Source of the DNA: an uncultured beta proteobacterium
GTDB taxonomy: Bacteria > Pseudomonadota > Gammaproteobacteria > Burkholderiales > Burkholderiaceae
DNA length: 64,000 bases
Direction of reading: 5' to 3'
NCBI GenBank assembly: GCA_903875135.1
Contig: CAIQUZ010000109.1
Span: 62,001-126,000, forward strand
Shown here: positions 17,794-26,046 of the stretch, one piece after another
Position numbering within the stretch: position 1 is the stretch's first letter
How the letters are laid out: each line of letters opens with the position of its first letter
Translations under genes and position numbers: made by a program
The notes under the pieces: generated by a model
Seen by the model: the letters and a program-made list of their open reading frames with translations, nothing else
Told to the model about the DNA's origin: nothing
The model's database searches: none

Positions 17794-18848
17794 TGGATAG
17801 CTCAGCTATGAAGCCGATGACATCTGAACAGCAATTTCCTCAAGAGAGATTTTTAGATTGGGCGAGGCAATATGTCCCTGAAATTAATCATCACGTACCG
17901 TTGAGTATTCAGCAGTTCCAAGGTGGTCAATCCAACCCCACCTACCTCATTAAACAAAATGATCTTTCCTTAGTTCTGCGTCGCAAGCCTTCTGGCAATT
18001 TATTGCCTAGTGCTCATGCTATTGATCGTGAATATAAAGTGATACAAAGCTTATATCAAAACGATTTTCCTGTGGCTAGACCTGTCGCTTATTGCGCTGA
18101 TCAAGAAGTGATCGGTGCCGAATTTTACTTAATGAGTTTTGTTGAAGGTCGTGTATTTTGGGATCCGAGATTACCAGAACTGAATGATCAAGACCGAACG
18201 CAAGTCTTTCATCAAATGAATCAAGTAATGGCGCAGATGCATTCGTTAGATCCTGTGGTTATCGGTCTTTCAGACTACGGTCGCTTTGGTGGCTATGTTC
18301 AACGTCAAATTGATCGATGGACAAAGCAATACCGTGCCTCTGAAACAGAAAAGATACCAGCAATGGATCATTTAATTGAATGGCTACCCCAGCATATCCC
18401 AGAGTTTGATACTACACGCCTTGTTCATGGCGATTTTCGTTTAGATAATCTCATCTTTGATCTTAAAGAACCTAAAATATTGGCTGTTCTTGATTGGGAA
18501 CTTTCAACTTTAGGTAATCCATTATCCGATTTTGCCTATCATGTTATGGTTTGGCGTTTATCTCCACAACTTTTTAGAGGCTTAGGCGGTGAAGATCTAC
18601 AAAGCCTGAAAATTCCTGATGAACAATCGTATGTTGAAGCCTATTTGAAAAAAACAGGTTTAATCGTCGCAAGTCAAAAAGATTGGGAGTTTTATATTAT
18701 TTTTAATATGTTCCGTCTTGCGGCTATTTTGCAAGGAATCATGGCTCGTGCGCTTCAAGGGAATGCCTCAAGCGATAAAGCGATTGATTCTGGAAAAAGG
18801 GCTAAGCCACTAGCCGAACTTGCTTGGGAGCAGGTTTTAAAAATATAA
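17793..18848 (+). CDS. APH-like phosphotransferase (ACAD10/11-type)
   Basis: 351 residues of the aminoglycoside-phosphotransferase/choline-kinase fold. The glycine-rich FQGGQSNPTYLI lies near 45-56, the invariant lysine region LRRKPSG near 61-67, the catalytic loop HGDFRLDNLIFD near 210-221 and the metal site VLDWELSTLGNPLSDFAYH near 229-247. This subgroup commonly accompanies acyl-CoA dehydrogenases and may phosphorylate hydroxyacyl-CoA, as in the ACAD10/11 4-hydroxy acid route, so resistance is unlikely. It ends in a 12-base convergent overlap with the next gene. Confidence 0.9.
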   Translation: MDSSAMKPMTSEQQFPQERFLDWARQYVPEINHHVPLSIQQFQGGQSNPTYLIKQNDLSLVLRRKPSGNLLPSAHAIDREYKVIQSLYQNDFPVARPVAYCADQEVIGAEFYLMSFVEGRVFWDPRLPELNDQDRTQVFHQMNQVMAQMHSLDPVVIGLSDYGRFGGYVQRQIDRWTKQYRASETEKIPAMDHLIEWLPQHIPEFDTTRLVHGDFRLDNLIFDLKEPKILAVLDWELSTLGNPLSDFAYHVMVWRLSPQLFRGLGGEDLQSLKIPDEQSYVEAYLKKTGLIVASQKDWEFYIIFNMFRLAAILQGIMARALQGNASSDKAIDSGKRAKPLAELAWEQVLKI

Positions 18849-19298
18849 ACGGATCAGCATATCTGCGACACAGGCAGGCTTTTCTACTCCTTGAATGTCG
18901 ATTGTCATTAACCATTCAATTTGAACACCCCCTTCAATGTCATGGATCTCTTTAATTTGAAAGCGCCCTCTTACTAGGCTATTTACTCGAACAGGACTTG
19001 GGAAACGAACTTTATTGAGTCCGTAATTAATCGATGTTTTAGAAAAGGGATACTGAATACAAGACTCTAAAAAGCTAGGAATTAACGATAAAGTTAAAAA
19101 CCCATGTGCAATCGTTGATCCATAAGGAGACTCTTTGTTGGCTCGAGTCTCATCTGTATGGATCCATTGATGATCATTCGTACTATCTGCAAAGGAATTA
19201 ATTTGTGATTGCTCAATTTTTTTCCAGTCGCTAAAAGCAACTTCTTCCCCAATATGTGATTTGACTTCTGCGAGAGATGCAAAAATAACGGATTTCAT
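18837..19298 (-). CDS. MaoC-like (NodN/hydratase-2 type) dehydratase
   Basis: 153 residues, one hotdog domain. The catalytic pattern is FADSTNDHQWIHTD near 39-52, with AHGFLTLSLIP near 65-75, typical of the NodN/PhaJ-like group that hydrates enoyl-CoA. Its ATG lies immediately after the stop of the DUF455 gene with no spacer, and its 3' end overlaps the APH-like gene on the opposite strand. Confidence 0.9.
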   Translation of the reverse strand: MKSVIFASLAEVKSHIGEEVAFSDWKKIEQSQINSFADSTNDHQWIHTDETRANKESPYGSTIAHGFLTLSLIPSFLESCIQYPFSKTSINYGLNKVRFPSPVRVNSLVRGRFQIKEIHDIEGGVQIEWLMTIDIQGVEKPACVADMLIRLYF

Positions 19299-20132
19299 TT
19301 AATTTGCCTGTTGAATAAGTAAGTCAAGTTCGGTGTCTGTAAATCCAGCTAATTTACGAGCTGTTAGATTAAATGGTCCTCGCAAAGTGGGAGCTCGATA
19401 TTGAATAGATAGCTTTTGAAACGTTTCAATGCTGTCCAACTGATGAACTTCACAAAGATAATGGAACCAGCGGTTGCCAACCTCAACATGACCAATTTCA
19501 TCATGAAGAATGGTATCTAAAATGTCCACCATTTTTTTATCTTTGATTTGTTCAAACCGATTTCTTATCATTGGGACGGCATCAAGACCACGTGCTTCCA
19601 TTGTTCTTGGGACTAATGCCATCCGTGCAATTACATCTGTTTTTGTTTTTTCTACCATTTCCCATAAGCTATCATGTGCTGGAAAATCACCATAATTAAA
19701 GTCCAGATCACTCAAATGATTATTTAAGAGTAAAAAATGTTTTGCCTCCTCAGAAGCCACTTTCAACCAATCCAAATAATACTCTTTGGGCATATTAGCG
19801 AATCGCCACACTGCATCCAGTGCTAAATTGATCGCATTGAATTCAATATGAGCCAAGGCATGAATCGCAATTGCACGGCCTTCATTTGTATGCATTGCTC
19901 TTCGTTTGACCAACAAAGGATTCACAAGATCTGGTTTCTTCGGTCTTCCTGGTATAAGGTGCTCTTCTTCTTGAATACACTCTTGCGTATCTAATACGTA
20001 GGTTTGATTCTTGATGATATGCTCAAGTTGGTGAACTTCTGCAACTTTCTGGGCAGGATCCGTTAGACAAAGGCACTGATAAGCCCGTTTTCGAAGGTGG
20101 ATGAAGGAATAATTTGGAGGGTTTGCTTGCAC
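19299..20132 (-). CDS. DUF455 ferritin-like protein
   Basis: 277 residues. A ferritin-like helical protein with candidate di-iron ligands in HALAHIEFNAI (near 101-111), SEEAKHF (near 147-153) and HDEIGHVEVGNRW (near 224-236). DUF455 proteins are related to the MiaE-like ferritin group, and no reaction is established. It is the first gene of a two-gene minus-strand unit with the MaoC gene and is divergent from the first Bug gene across 78 bases. Confidence 0.85.
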   Translation of the reverse strand: MQANPPNYSFIHLRKRAYQCLCLTDPAQKVAEVHQLEHIIKNQTYVLDTQECIQEEEHLIPGRPKKPDLVNPLLVKRRAMHTNEGRAIAIHALAHIEFNAINLALDAVWRFANMPKEYYLDWLKVASEEAKHFLLLNNHLSDLDFNYGDFPAHDSLWEMVEKTKTDVIARMALVPRTMEARGLDAVPMIRNRFEQIKDKKMVDILDTILHDEIGHVEVGNRWFHYLCEVHQLDSIETFQKLSIQYRAPTLRGPFNLTARKLAGFTDTELDLLIQQAN

Positions 20133-20210
20133 GATTTACTAAACAATACTGTATATTAGAGTCATATTTGAATCATAAAGCAATCCCTAAAAGACATCTC
20201 TAGGAAACTC

Positions 20211-21170
20211 ATGAATATACTTCAACGATTACTATTAACAACGGTCATATGGCCAATTTTTGCCATGGCGCAGTCTTATCCCAATAAAACAGTCAAAATC
20301 ATCGTGCCTTTTGCCGCAGGTGGTCCAGCGGATAATTATGCGAGATTCATGGCTCAGCGTTTGCAAGATGAATTAAAACAGTCCTTCATTGTTGAAGATA
20401 AACCTGGCGCTGGATCCATTATTGGGACGGATTTTGCAGCAAAATCCCCCGCGGATGGCTATACCCTTTTAATGATGTCAAATACCCAGACGGTGAATGA
20501 GTCTCTGGTACCCAATAAACCATTTGCCTTAATGAAAGATTTTGTTGCAGTAGCTCCCATTAATTATTCTGATCTTGTTCTAGTGATAAATCCAAAAGTA
20601 CCAGCTAAAAATCTTGCGGAACTCCTCGCTTTGGCTAAAGCTTCTCCAGGAAAGATGAATTATGCATCCTCGGGTAACGGAACTCCCTATCATATGGCAG
20701 GAGAATTATTTAAATCGATGGCTGGAGTTGATATTACACATATCCCCTATAAAGGAAGTTCGGGTGCTAGAACCGATGTGATTGGTGGTCAGGTGGATAT
20801 GATGTTTGACGCAGTGACGACGATGAATGAATTTGTAAAAGAAAATAAGGTCATTGCATTAGCCACAAGTGGTAAAGCAAGATCATCCATCATGCCAAAT
20901 GTTCCAACGGTGAATGAAGCCGGTGTGCCGAAATATGAAACAACTATTTGGCTGGGGATCATGGCACCGAAGGGTACTCCGAATGAAGTCATTATTACTC
21001 TGAATACTGCTATCCGAAAAATTATTGCACAGACAGAAGTAAAAGATCTTTGGGCTAAGCAAGGCGCTTTACCTTTAAGTTTGAGCCCTACTGAATTTAA
21101 TAAATATTTAGAAGCTGACATCACAAAATGGGCAGGGATTGTTAGATCAGCAGGTATAAAGCCGGATTAA
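20211..21170 (+). CDS. Bug-family (TctC-like) periplasmic solute-binding protein 1
   Basis: 319 residues. An N-terminal signal peptide ending near MAQS (residues 19-22) is followed by PNKTVKIIVPFAAGGPADNYAR, the start of the Bug fold. NYASSGNGTPYHMAGELF near 147-164 and HIPYKGSSGAR near 178-188 line the ligand site. Bug proteins bind carboxylates for tripartite tricarboxylate transporters, and no TctA or TctB membrane subunit is in the window. Start has AGGAAA upstream. Confidence 0.93.
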   Translation: MNILQRLLLTTVIWPIFAMAQSYPNKTVKIIVPFAAGGPADNYARFMAQRLQDELKQSFIVEDKPGAGSIIGTDFAAKSPADGYTLLMMSNTQTVNESLVPNKPFALMKDFVAVAPINYSDLVLVINPKVPAKNLAELLALAKASPGKMNYASSGNGTPYHMAGELFKSMAGVDITHIPYKGSSGARTDVIGGQVDMMFDAVTTMNEFVKENKVIALATSGKARSSIMPNVPTVNEAGVPKYETTIWLGIMAPKGTPNEVIITLNTAIRKIIAQTEVKDLWAKQGALPLSLSPTEFNKYLEADITKWAGIVRSAGIKPD

Positions 21171-21193
21171 AGAACTGAAGATAAGGGTTTGAT

Positions 21194-21901
21194 GTGAAAA
21201 TTATTGTTCTCAGTGGTGGAGCGGCGGCAGGAGTTGTCAAAGGTATTCAAGCTGATTTTGAAACAAGTTATGATTGCCTAATCGATGGTACATATAGTGC
21301 GGTCGGCGCCATGCGAGATCTTGTTGTCAAAGGAAATCCTTGTGACTTGGTGATTCTTTCGAAAGCCTTGGTTCAAGAATTAGTGAGTTCAAATCATGTG
21401 ATTGAAAACTCGGTAAGGTCATTAGGGATTGTTCCAACTGGCATCGCCATACCCTCCTCTAGAAAAACCCCCATCCCCAAGATCGAATCCGTTGACGATT
21501 TGAAAACTGCTTTTCGTACTGCCCCTGCCTTATATTTTCCAGATATGCAAAAATCAACGGCAGGTATTCATTTTATGAAGGTCATGCAACAACTAGGCTT
21601 AGATCAAGAATTAGCGAGTCGATTTAAAACTTTTCCGAATGGTGCAACAGCCATGTCAGAAATGACAAACGATCCTGATAGCAATGTGTTAGGCGGTACT
21701 CAAACCACTGAGATCAATATCTGTCCGGGAGTACAACTCATTGGTTTACTTCCACCATCTTTAGAATTAAATACAGACTACACTTTAGCGATCTGTAAAA
21801 ACTCTCAAAACCCGGAGTTGACTTTGAAGCTTGCCGATATCTTAGTTGGACAAGCGTCTTTAGCCTTAAGACAAAAGATTGGTTATTTGATAAAGAGTTA
21901 A
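21194..21901 (+). CDS. ModA-like substrate-binding-domain protein without signal peptide (GTG start)
   Basis: 235 residues. Resembles the molybdate/ModA-type binding fold: MKIIVLSGGAAAGVVKGI at the N-terminus, CDLVILSKALVQELV near 54-68, and a C-terminal SLALRQKIGYLI. The start is GTG at 21194 with AAGG at 21183-21186. The ATG at 21192 is closed at once by TGA. No signal peptide is encoded, so this should be a cytoplasmic protein. Similar proteins often accompany Bug genes in Burkholderiales, and the ligand is unknown. Confidence 0.75.
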   Translation: MKIIVLSGGAAAGVVKGIQADFETSYDCLIDGTYSAVGAMRDLVVKGNPCDLVILSKALVQELVSSNHVIENSVRSLGIVPTGIAIPSSRKTPIPKIESVDDLKTAFRTAPALYFPDMQKSTAGIHFMKVMQQLGLDQELASRFKTFPNGATAMSEMTNDPDSNVLGGTQTTEINICPGVQLIGLLPPSLELNTDYTLAICKNSQNPELTLKLADILVGQASLALRQKIGYLIKS

Positions 21902-21902
21902 C

Positions 21903-23120
21903 ATGAAAGAGATAAAAAAAAATGTTGTCGTTGTCGGCGCGGGTCCGGTGGGTTTGCTATGTGCCCTTCAGTTAGCAAAAAATGGTATCCCTGTGACAGT
22001 CATAGAGGCTGAGCCTGAATTAACTATCGATTTACGTGCTGGAACATTTCATCCCCCCACTTTAGAAATGTTGGATCCTATTGGAGTTACTGATGCCATG
22101 ATGGAGATTGGTATTCAAGTTCCACATTGGCAAAGTCGCGATCTCGAAGAAGGTTTAATTGTTGAGTGGGATATGAGTGTTCTAGCGAATGATACAAAGT
22201 ATCCTTTTCGACTCCATCTCGAACAACATCGATTGACACCCATTCTTTTAAAGATGCTGCAAAGCTATCCTCATGCAGAAGTATTGTTTTCCCAACCCTT
22301 ATTAGAATTAACTCAAACTGATGATGAGGTTTCACTCACTGTGGATAACCATTCAGAAAATCTCCGACTCACTGCAAAGTGGGTCATTGGTGCCGATGGT
22401 GGTAAGAGCATTGTTAGGAAAGCCTGTAATATTGAATTTGAAGGTTACACTTGGCCAGAGCGCTATAGTGTTATGAGTACAACCTTTGATATTGCCCCAT
22501 TAGGGTATGCTGATAATGCTTACATGAGCGATCCGATTCAATGGGTTGCCTTTTTTAGAATGCCCGATAAGGCGCCTCCAGGATTGTGGCGCATGACCGT
22601 ACCAGTAGATCCTGAGATTAGCGATGACGAAGTTTTAACTCCTCAATATGCTAATCAAGTATATAAAAGAGCCTTAAACGGACAATTGCTACAGGATATT
22701 CCAATCGTTCACCAAAGCGTTTATCGGGTGCATCAAAGAGTTGCTCAGCAATTTAGAAAGCATCGGGTTTTATTAGCTGGAGACTCAGCTCATGTCAATA
22801 ATCCTTTAGGTGGCTTTGGACTTAATAGCGGCATCCATGATGCGATGAATTTAACAGAAAAACTCGTACAGGTTATTAACACAGATGCGAATACAGAAAT
22901 CCTTAATCTCTATGAGCGACAGAGAAAGTCTGTCAACTTACAGTATGTTCAAGACTTCTCGATTAAAAATAAAAAACAGCTAGAGGAAAAAGACCCAAGT
23001 ATCCGCCAAGAGCGATTTGCCTATTTGCGAAAAATGAACTCCAATAAGGTTTTACGAAGAGAATATTTACTCAACTCTTCCATGATCAATAGCATTCAAA
23101 CAGCGAACCTTATTACATAA
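21903..23120 (+). CDS. FAD-dependent aromatic-ring-type monooxygenase
   Basis: 405 residues of the class A flavoprotein hydroxylases (UbiH/MhpA/PheA-like). The FAD dinucleotide motif VVVGAGPVGLLCALQLA is near 9-25, the DG motif is in VIGADGGKSIVRKA near 160-173, and the GD motif is in LAGDSAHVNNPLGGFGLNSG near 290-309. Members hydroxylate phenolic or N-heterocyclic acids with NAD(P)H. There is no C-terminal thioredoxin-like domain, so it is shorter than MhpA/PheA. One base separates it from the ModA-like gene. Confidence 0.9.
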   Translation: MKEIKKNVVVVGAGPVGLLCALQLAKNGIPVTVIEAEPELTIDLRAGTFHPPTLEMLDPIGVTDAMMEIGIQVPHWQSRDLEEGLIVEWDMSVLANDTKYPFRLHLEQHRLTPILLKMLQSYPHAEVLFSQPLLELTQTDDEVSLTVDNHSENLRLTAKWVIGADGGKSIVRKACNIEFEGYTWPERYSVMSTTFDIAPLGYADNAYMSDPIQWVAFFRMPDKAPPGLWRMTVPVDPEISDDEVLTPQYANQVYKRALNGQLLQDIPIVHQSVYRVHQRVAQQFRKHRVLLAGDSAHVNNPLGGFGLNSGIHDAMNLTEKLVQVINTDANTEILNLYERQRKSVNLQYVQDFSIKNKKQLEEKDPSIRQERFAYLRKMNSNKVLRREYLLNSSMINSIQTANLIT

Positions 23121-23132
23121 ATACTTCTTTCT

Positions 23133-24137
23133 ATGACAAATCCACTAAATGTAAAACGTAATACGATCAAAACACTTACCAAAAGCCTTACCTTAGCAGC
23201 ATTAGCGCCGATCGCACATACAGCGTATTCTCAATCAGAGTCTTGGCCCTCTCGACCGATAAAGCTGATTGTTCCTTTCGCTCCGGGAGGTAACACGGAT
23301 TCGATCGCTCGCATCACTGCAGAAAAATTATCAAAGTTGATTGATCAACCTTTTATTGTTGATAACAAGGCTGGTGCTAACGGCGTCATTGCCGCCAGTT
23401 ACGTCGCAAAAGCAGTATCTGATGGGTACACATTTCTAATGGCAGCGATGCCCATCATGGCGATTTTGCCGGTGATTACTAAGACAAGTTACGATCCCAT
23501 CAAAGACTTTTCACCAGTAAGTATTGTTGGAACTAACCCTTTTGTTTTAGGTATTGGAAAACATGTCCCGGCCAATAATTTAAAAGAGTTTGTGCAGTAT
23601 GTGAAAAGTAACCCCGGCAAGCTCAATTATGCTTCGGGAGGCTCTGGAAGTGTTTCTCACTTATCAGCAGTCTTGTTTGTGAACCGCGCTGGACTCGATA
23701 TGACGCATGTCAGTTATAAGGGAGGTGCTCCAGCTGTTGCAGATCTTCTGGGTGGGCAGGTTGAAATGTACTTTGGAAATATATCTGAATTAACCTCTCA
23801 CGCCACTGCTGGCAATATCAAAATGATTGGGGTGTCTAGTGAATCAAGGTCGTCGTTAATTCCCAATGTTCCAACCATTGCTGAATCTGGATATCCGGGA
23901 TTTAAAACAATTACTTGGAATGGCATCATGGCTCCCACCGGAACTCCAATATCGGTCATTAGTAAGGTATCTACAGCGATTCAAGAGATTGTTGCCACAC
24001 CTGATATGCAATCCAGACTTCTGCAAATTGGTGTTGATTATTTAGGTAATACGCCTGCACAATTTAAACAAATCTTAGCCAACGATATACGCACTTGGTC
24101 AGACGCCGCTAAAGCGAGTAATTTAAAAGTGGAATAA
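23133..24137 (+). CDS. Bug-family periplasmic solute-binding protein 2
   Basis: 334 residues. A long basic N-region and a hydrophobic segment (SLTLAALAPIAHTAYS) precede the mature WPSRPIKLIVPFAPGGNTD. NYASGGSGSVSHLSA near 164-178 and HVSYKGGAPAVADLLGGQ near 190-207 are Bug ligand-pocket signatures. It lies 12 bases after the monooxygenase and 14 before the racemase-like gene, which suggests that it binds a substrate for these enzymes. Confidence 0.93.
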   Translation: MTNPLNVKRNTIKTLTKSLTLAALAPIAHTAYSQSESWPSRPIKLIVPFAPGGNTDSIARITAEKLSKLIDQPFIVDNKAGANGVIAASYVAKAVSDGYTFLMAAMPIMAILPVITKTSYDPIKDFSPVSIVGTNPFVLGIGKHVPANNLKEFVQYVKSNPGKLNYASGGSGSVSHLSAVLFVNRAGLDMTHVSYKGGAPAVADLLGGQVEMYFGNISELTSHATAGNIKMIGVSSESRSSLIPNVPTIAESGYPGFKTITWNGIMAPTGTPISVISKVSTAIQEIVATPDMQSRLLQIGVDYLGNTPAQFKQILANDIRTWSDAAKASNLKVE

Positions 24138-24148
24138 CGAAGGAGCAT

Positions 24149-24931
24149 GTGATGAATGAACAAACTGCAAATATGAAATTTACACCTTCTACCGATACCT
24201 TAGCATCACGTGCCAAAGTAGCGATTGTCGTGCCGGCAACGAATACCGTAGTTCAACCAGAAATGGAGCTGATGCGACCTCCAGGCGTTACAAATCATGT
24301 TACCCGGATGGTCCTCCCGCCCCGACCTTATGATGATCAAGCTGCCTATAAATTAGCTTTGGAGACTGAGAAAGGCAACTTGGAGATTGCTCTAGAGTCT
24401 GTGCTAGTTTGTGAGCCTCACGTAGTTGCACATGGTCATTCTATACATTCATTTCGAGGAGATGCGAAGCGTGCTCTTGATGAGGAAAAACGATTAGAAG
24501 ATTTATGTGGGATACCTTTTATTACCCCTTCTAGAGCCGTGCTTGCTGGCTTAGAAGCGATTGGAAACCCCGCTAAGATTGCGATACTCACCCCCTACTG
24601 GCCACCGGCAGATGAGATGATTCGTCATTTTTTCGAAGCCTGTGGATATGAAGTTGTAAAGACGTATGGTATGAAGTCTGTTGGCCCAACTGCCGTTGCA
24701 CGCTTTACTGCTGAGCAAATCATTGCCGCATTCGAAGAGGTAGACCATCATCAAGCTCAAGCCCTTATTCATGTTGGTACTAATTTACCCGTTTCAGCTT
24801 TAACTGATTTCATTGAACAGAAATTTGGTAAGCCGTTAATCGGTGTCAATGTAGCTACTTATTGGTGGGCTCTTAGAAAGATTGGTATTCTTGATTCACT
24901 CCCTGGGATGGGGATATTAGCGCAAAAATAA
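24149..24931 (+). CDS. Asp/Glu racemase-superfamily (maleate isomerase-like) protein lacking both catalytic cysteines
   Basis: Up to 260 residues. IVVPATNTVVQPEMELMRP near 26-44 and GVNVATYWWALR near 232-243 fit the maleate isomerase/arylmalonate decarboxylase group. The usual first catalytic cysteine region reads AHGHSIHSF (94-102) and the second IHVGTNLPV (207-215), so His/Gly replace both cysteines. The real start is probably the ATG at 24152, 6 bases after AGGAG at 24141-24145; the GTG at 24149 is too close. The reaction is uncertain. Confidence 0.8.
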   Translation: MMNEQTANMKFTPSTDTLASRAKVAIVVPATNTVVQPEMELMRPPGVTNHVTRMVLPPRPYDDQAAYKLALETEKGNLEIALESVLVCEPHVVAHGHSIHSFRGDAKRALDEEKRLEDLCGIPFITPSRAVLAGLEAIGNPAKIAILTPYWPPADEMIRHFFEACGYEVVKTYGMKSVGPTAVARFTAEQIIAAFEEVDHHQAQALIHVGTNLPVSALTDFIEQKFGKPLIGVNVATYWWALRKIGILDSLPGMGILAQK

Positions 24932-24986
24932 TCTTGTTGTAACAAATATCTATATTCACATCGTTAGAATGACTCTAGGAGAAAAG

Positions 24987-25973
24987 ATGAAATTATATAA
25001 ATACAAACTTACGATTTGGTGTTTTTCTTTAATTTTTGGTTATTTCTTTTCCCTTACTCATCCGGCCTATGCCCAAAGTTTTCCAAATCGCCCTATCCAC
25101 TGGATAGTTCCGTGGCCCCCGGGTGGCGGAGCTGATGTTATCGCTAGAATGGTGAGTACGCCAGTTGCTGAATCTTTAGGTCAACCCATATTGATAGAAA
25201 ATAAGCCGGGTGCTGGGGGTAACATTGGTGCGCAATATGCAGTTCATACTGCGCCAGATGGTTACTCTATTGTCTTTGCGTATTCTGGTACGCATTCTAT
25301 AAATAGACATATTTATAAAGACATGCCTTTCGAAGAAAGTGATTTTGTTCCTATTATTTTTTTAACATCCGTTCCGCAACTGCTTGTCGTCAATCCGAAG
25401 TTACCTGTTACAAGTGTTAAAGAACTCATCGCTTATGCAAAAGAAAATCCTGGAAAATTAACATTTGGCTCTAGTGGGAACGGTGCAATTAATCATCTAG
25501 CAGGACAACTATTTGGTTCTATGGCCGGAATTAAGCTGTTGCATGTTCCCTACAAGGGTGGTGCTCCAGCAGCCGCAGCTGTTTTATCTGGCGAAGTGGA
25601 TATCTTATTTGGAGAGCCATCCACTGTATTGCAATTTGTTAATACGGGCAAGTTAAGAGCTTTAGCGACTTCTAGTGACCGCCGCTCTGTGAACTTGCCT
25701 GATATGCCAACCATTGCAGAAGCTGGCTTACCTGGTTATGCGGTAACCTCATGGAATGGAATTCTTGCACCTAAAGCAACGCCTGAGCCTATCATCACGC
25801 GTTTAAATAAAGAGTTTAATAAAGTCCTTGCTGACAAAGAGATGCAGTCTCGACTGATTAAAATTGGCTATGAGCCGGTAGGTGGTCCAGCGGAAAATTT
25901 TTCCAAGCATATCGCAGCAGAGACTATTAAGTGGGGTCCTATCATTAAAGAGTCAGGTCTAAAGCTTAATTAG
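24987..25973 (+). CDS. Bug-family periplasmic solute-binding protein 3
   Basis: 328 residues from the ATG at 24987, which has AGGAG at 24977-24981. An ATG six codons upstream (24969) lacks such a site. A signal peptide with hydrophobic FSLIFGYFFSLTHPAYA precedes FPNRPIHWIVPWPPGGGADVI. TFGSSGNGAINHLAGQLFG and HVPYKGGAPAAAAVLSGEVD form the ligand pocket. It is the last gene of the accessory cluster and converges on guaA over 73 bases. Confidence 0.92.
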   Translation: MKLYKYKLTIWCFSLIFGYFFSLTHPAYAQSFPNRPIHWIVPWPPGGGADVIARMVSTPVAESLGQPILIENKPGAGGNIGAQYAVHTAPDGYSIVFAYSGTHSINRHIYKDMPFEESDFVPIIFLTSVPQLLVVNPKLPVTSVKELIAYAKENPGKLTFGSSGNGAINHLAGQLFGSMAGIKLLHVPYKGGAPAAAAVLSGEVDILFGEPSTVLQFVNTGKLRALATSSDRRSVNLPDMPTIAEAGLPGYAVTSWNGILAPKATPEPIITRLNKEFNKVLADKEMQSRLIKIGYEPVGGPAENFSKHIAAETIKWGPIIKESGLKLN

Positions 25974-26046
25974 TGGCTCATCTGAGGATAGATGACCTCG
26001 GCGGTCTATAGAAAATTGAAGTCATCTTCAGAAGTTGGCTGATGAG

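Noticed and set aside
17793-18848. Aminoglycoside resistance kinase
   Set aside because: The APH fold is present, but length, motifs and acyl-CoA operon context fit the ACAD10/11-type phosphotransferase family.
21903-24931. Nicotinate (nic) pathway assignment for the monooxygenase and maleate-isomerase-like gene
   Set aside because: The ring-cleavage dioxygenase, deformylase and amidase are missing, and the isomerase-like protein lacks its catalytic cysteines.
25974-26046. Small inverted repeats between Bug protein 3 and guaA
   Set aside because: CTGAGG/CCTCGG and TGAAG/CTTCA stems are short and have no T-run on either strand, so no terminator is called.
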